Assembly: GCF_963678975.1 (NCBI RefSeq)
Contig: NC_089278.1
Span: forward strand, 11,621,479-11,685,478
Direction: 5' to 3'
Length of the DNA: 64,000 nucleotides
Source of the DNA: Dysidea avara
Lineage: Eukaryota; Porifera; Demospongiae; Dictyoceratida; Dysideidae
Shown here: piece by piece, positions 61,001 through 64,000 of the stretch
Layout of the letters: every line of letters starts with the position of its first letter
How positions within the stretch are numbered: position 1 is the stretch's first letter
Program-made: the position numbers and the translations under genes
The notes under the pieces: model-generated
What the model was told of the DNA's origin: nothing
What the model saw: the letters and a program-made list of their open reading frames with translations, nothing else
Databases searched by the model: none

Positions 61001-64000
61001 ACCTCTAATCATTAATTGTTACTTTAAAACTCTGTTTTGCTTAGTACCATCTCAACCATCTAATGTCACTGTTGAAACTGGAGGCTTATTACGAGCACTT
61101 GTGGTTGACTGGGATGTGCCTGAGAGGCCAGCTGGTAACATTACGTCCTACATGGTGAACTATAATGGCACCACGTTGACTACTGGTGGGAGTATCACAA
61201 ATTTAACAATTATGGGACTGGATCCATTCACTATCTATTCTATAACTGTAACAGCATGTACTGTTGATGGGTGTGGCAATGAGACTAATCCTTTTGTTGG
61301 AACTACAGCAGAAGAAGGTTCATATGTTAATACAATATACTATTCACACCATACTTTGCAAAGAATATCCAAAAAGCACATGAAAATTTGCTCTTAGTAC
61401 ATGTTTTAGGTATACAATATATACAGTACAGTGGTGTTAACCATTGTTTATTGATACACCTTTTAAATTTTATAGGTAATTGCAACAGTGATTAACTATC
61501 TGTGCATGCATTAATTTACTGATTATTATCTTTGTATATAGCTCCAGGTCGTCCTCAGAATGTCACTGCTTCACCAATTGACTCTACTACAATACAGATC
61601 AATTGGGCTATACCAAATGTCACTAATGGGATCATACGTTACTATACTGTGGTATACAGGATAAATAGTAGCATGGACTTGATGGAACTAAACTCTACCA
61701 ATATCACAGCATTAGTGACTGGACTGACTCCCTTTACTTTTTATACACTTCACGTGTTGGCAGTTACTGTAGCACATAGTGAAGCCAGTGAAAGTGTCAC
61801 TGTACGAACAAATGAAGCAGGTAACCACCAAACAAGCTTAATTGGAAATTGTAATAATAAAAATGTTTTTGGTTACTATAGCCCCAAGTGCTCCTCGAAA
61901 TGTTATAGCATTTAATGTGAGCTCCACTTCAATTAATGTAATGTGGCAACCACCAATGACTCCCAATGGAATTGTTAGATCCTATCGTGTAGTATATACC
62001 ACTGGTAGTACTACTGCTAATATTAATACTACCAATGTTTCAATTGTTATAACTATGTTGGAGATATTTACAAATTATCAGGTCCAGGTATTTGCCACTA
62101 CTGTTACTGAAGGAAATGGTAGCAATGTAGTCATGGTGACCACTGATGAAGACAGTAAGTCTTGGATTATTGGTTGCAAATTATTCTTGGGTACACTGTA
62201 TATCACCTCATACTTCTAAGCATGTCTATTAATTGTCTTGATCATATTTACATATGTACTTGTCAATCTATAGGACCTGGGCCTCCTGGTGATCTATTTG
62301 TTAATGAAGTAAATTCCACTGCAATAGTTGTCACTTGGGATCAACCTGGTGTAACAAATGGAATTATCACATCATATGAAATTCTCTACTCTGTTGGTAA
62401 TGTTACAACTGTTAGTGACAATGATACAAGTGTACTAGTTGATGCAACCACAAACACTTCATATGAACGGATCATTGGTGGGCTTGATCCATTCACAGTG
62501 TACACTGTGGTTGTAAGAGCATATACTCGTATTGGAGCTGGAGATTTGACTGATACATTCAGTATTCTAACTGATCCAGATAGTAAGTGCATAATGCTGT
62601 GTATTAATACTTTTGTTGTAATCACATTTCCATCATAGGCTCATCCCCACCAGTTAATTTCATGGTAATGGTTCTCAACTCTACTGCAGTACAGTTATCA
62701 TGGCAATATCCTATGACTCCAAATGGTGAGATCAGAGGCTACTCAATCCTTGATTCAACACCTCCTAATATTGAGATGGTGATACTAAACATCACCTTGG
62801 ACACGGTGGATGATACTAGCAACCAGACTGCTACAATAGCGGAGTTGACACCATTTACCTACTATGGCTTTCGTGTTCGAGCCTACTCTTTTGGTGACCA
62901 AAATGAGCGACCAAACTTTGTACATATCGGAATAGCAACTGATGAAATACGTGTAAGAACAGATGAAGATGGTAAGGTGTAGCTAGCATTGTGGTGGTTG
63001 TTATTTGCTCACTTTACAGTACCTGATGCTCCGAGGAACTTTTCAGCAGTAACTATGTCCTCTACAAGTGTGCAGTTGTCGTGGGTTGTTCCTAACCCTA
63101 CAAATGGTGTTCTACTGAGTTATACTGTAGTCTATTCCAACAGCACAAATACTTTAATGATGGTGTATAACAATAATACATTTATGGGCGAAATTACTGA
63201 TCTTAATGAGGACACAGATTACGATTTTGTCATTTATGGTAATACTAGTGCTGGAGCAGGTCCCAATGCTACTGATCTGGCGAGAACATTTGAAGATCGT
63301 AAGTGCATATCTATGAAGTTGTTCTATGTATTTTCAGTACATGTACATTTATGCAGAAAACTTTATTTTTTAAAAGTGGAAAATAGCCACATGTGTGTAT
63401 TCCATGCTCAGTAATGGAATCTGTTTACTGTGCTGTGATATGTTATAATTTCTGTTATCCATTACAGTTCCTTCAGCACCACCGCAAAATGTTCGCACTA
63501 TGGTACTAAGTTCCACATCAATATCAGTGTTCTGGGACCCACCACCTTTCCTTGATCAGAATGGTGTCATCACTGGCTACCAAGTGACTGTTACTAATGT
63601 CAACCGTACTAATGTCTCTACTGTTGTCAATGTTACCAATACTAGTCACATTGCATTGGACTTGCAGGAATTTGAAGCATATGATATAGAGGTGGCAGCT
63701 ATGACTGCTGTTGGCTTGGGTCCATTTAGTGAAGCAGTTCGAAATCAAACTCTTGAAGATAGTAAGTACTTCACATTAGGGTTGGGAGGTACTGAAATTT
63801 TATTTGTCAGGTGATGGTAATGACTATATTGTTAGAATGGCTGATATCAAGAGTTAATATGGAGAGGAGAGTGTCTAACATCACGTAGTCCTATAACCTA
63901 TAATTGTGTGGAAGTTAAATGGCTTCCTTTCCTTGTAACATATAGGCTTCTAATTTGTTTGTTTCCTTGCCCCAAATAGTTTATCCACATGGTGATTGAT
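49083..64000 (+). CDS. Secreted/membrane protein with tandem FN3 domains, 5' part
   Basis: Sixteen exons: 49083-49136, 49309-49345, 51777-51878, 55530-55874, 59271-59479, 59530-59698, 59797-60072, 60225-60518, 60706-60987, 61045-61317, 61542-61820, 61882-62154, 62274-62582, 62639-62971, 63020-63298, 63468-63761. The gene continues past the window; about 1269 residues are seen. Exons 1-2 give a signal peptide (VIMLLTLLSLQHVTA, probable cut before QT), perhaps starting at Met11. Exon 3 is a short Cys/Ser/Gly linker. Then come an atypical Cys-bearing module (exon 4), one FN3 split over exons 5-6, and ten FN3 modules each in one phase 1-1 exon. They show the core Trp (VTWDEP, LSWVVP) and the GLxPFTxYxxxV strand. 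N-glycosylation sequons are very frequent. It is likely a cell-surface receptor or adhesion protein; the C-terminal type (phosphatase, kinase, other) cannot be told. Exons 1-3 are less certain. Confidence 0.88.
49346..51007. other. FN3-gene intron 2, left part
   Basis: No exon recognised. It contains a short G/TG run near 49675-49700. Otherwise unassigned. Confidence 0.5.
51008..51404. mobile_element. hAT-type MITE, 397 bp
   Basis: The ends TAGAGCTCGGCGGTAT and its diverged complement ATACATTGCAGAGCACTA are bordered by a perfect 8-bp duplication GTCACTGT (51000-51007, 51405-51412). The interior has GGTATATCGGTATAT-type repeats. No transposase. Confidence 0.85.
53350..53574 (-). CDS. Unrecognised basic ORF in an intron
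   Basis: A 74-codon frame begins MPKSKRHSAELCVSSRRKGL and is rich in Arg, Lys and Glu (REEERQRIPLPREFPVW). It lies antisense in the large intron 3 of the FN3 gene. The start codon has a short AT-rich leader. I do not recognise a family. Highly charged N-termini like this occur in transposon-encoded proteins, so a decayed element fragment is more likely than a host gene. No neighbouring exon that would extend it was found. Confidence 0.25.
   Translation of the reverse strand: MPKSKRHSAELCVSSRRKGLRTQRQNPDRREEERQRIPLPREFPVWNQHEEEMNRIVIQLPETESYCQGNGTTS
54000..54215 (+). repeat. Retroelement-like 3' end with GACA repeats
   Basis: It ends AGATAGACAGACAGCATTTC then AGTTTTATATAGTAGATT, the reverse-complement type of the sequence at 35310-35360. 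Many invertebrate non-LTR elements end in such short tandem repeats. Family uncertain. Confidence 0.45.
56119..57536. mobile_element. hAT-type element, 1418 bp, with nested palindromes
   Basis: The ends TAGGGTTGGGCAAT / ATTGCCCAACCCTA are exactly inverted. A perfect 8-bp duplication CCATGTAT flanks it (56111-56118, 57537-57544). Internal ATCATGATA-type sequences pair near both ends. A second element, beginning near 56355 (GCGTGGGCAGTTCAAAGGCA) and ending before about 57415, is nested inside. That nested part includes GTGCATTATAACTTATAATG palindromes and the inverted pair 57295-57407. Confidence 0.88.
57702..58476. repeat. Family C-like foldback nested in a hAT element
   Basis: The head ACTTTGCGTGGGCGAGATCA matches the heads at 17370 and 40132, and the tail GCGGCTATGCTTTAA matches their GCGGTGCTTTAA tails. 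Near the left are tandem inverted units with AAAGAGTGCTTTATTG (57785-57890). The right end is the 61-bp-armed palindrome 58331-58476. Confidence 0.65.
58331..58476. repeat. Perfect 61-bp inverted repeat (palindrome)
   Basis: Arms 58331-58391 and 58416-58476 are exact complements, starting TTAAAGCATAGCCGCGAG, with a 24-base centre. The arms are GC-rich (CGAGGCGCGCGGCCGAGATG) in an AT-rich intron. Confidence 0.95.
60540..60592 (+). repeat. TG/CA alternating tract
   Basis: Alternating purine-pyrimidine GTGTGTGTGCGTGCATGC followed by its near mirror, in the intron after exon 8 of the FN3 gene. Z-DNA-prone simple sequence. Confidence 0.9.

Noticed and set aside
60806-61012. Minus-strand ORFs across the FN3 exons (also 59200-59587, 62386-62625 and 63524-63748)
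   Set aside because: Antisense shadows of well-supported FN3 exons.

Overview
This is a eukaryotic, animal nuclear window. It is intron-rich and AT-rich, with canonical GT/AG introns and five recognisable metazoan genes set in DNA saturated with short transposable elements and palindromes. The gene set (INCENP, GRWD1, a CREB3/OASIS-type bZIP, MOB1, RPL10A and a large FN3 receptor-like gene), together with retroelement families of the kind found in sponges and cnidarians, suggests a non-bilaterian marine invertebrate, most likely a demosponge. That placement is inference; no species is assigned.

Layout. 1-5.5 kb: decayed Ty3-type retroelement and repeats upstream of (or in an intron of) the last two exons of INCENP (+, 5496-6400). 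6.4-8.3 kb: intergenic palindrome, X-box-like cluster and a direct repeat. 8.3-20.4 kb: GRWD1 (-), whose best frame-compatible first exon lies 6.3 kb upstream across a repeat-filled intron. 20.6-26.6 kb: CREB3-like membrane-bound transcription factor (-), with LINE remnants in its first intron. 26.6-32.4 kb: repeats, including a 0.54-kb-armed inverted repeat. 32.4-47.6 kb: MOB1 (-), five exons over 15 kb, with mobile DNA in its introns. 47.9-48.8 kb: compact RPL10A (-). 49.08 kb to the right edge: a secreted or membrane FN3-repeat protein (+), divergent from RPL10A, with signal peptide and 12 FN3 modules so far; it runs off the window.

The genes form no pathway. They are mostly housekeeping functions: chromosome passenger complex, ribosome biogenesis/histone chaperone, ER/Golgi-activated transcription, Hippo/NDR kinase activation and the large ribosomal subunit. 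The distinctive signal is in the non-coding DNA. There are four hAT-type elements with perfect 8-bp target duplications, one filled-versus-empty insertion site, a 5'-truncated LINE insertion with a 9-bp duplication, several foldback families ending in long hairpins (one with 61-bp perfect arms), and a recurring 20-nt motif found in several of these contexts. Exon boundaries were placed by hand from splice sites, reading phase and family similarity; no alignment or transcript data were available.
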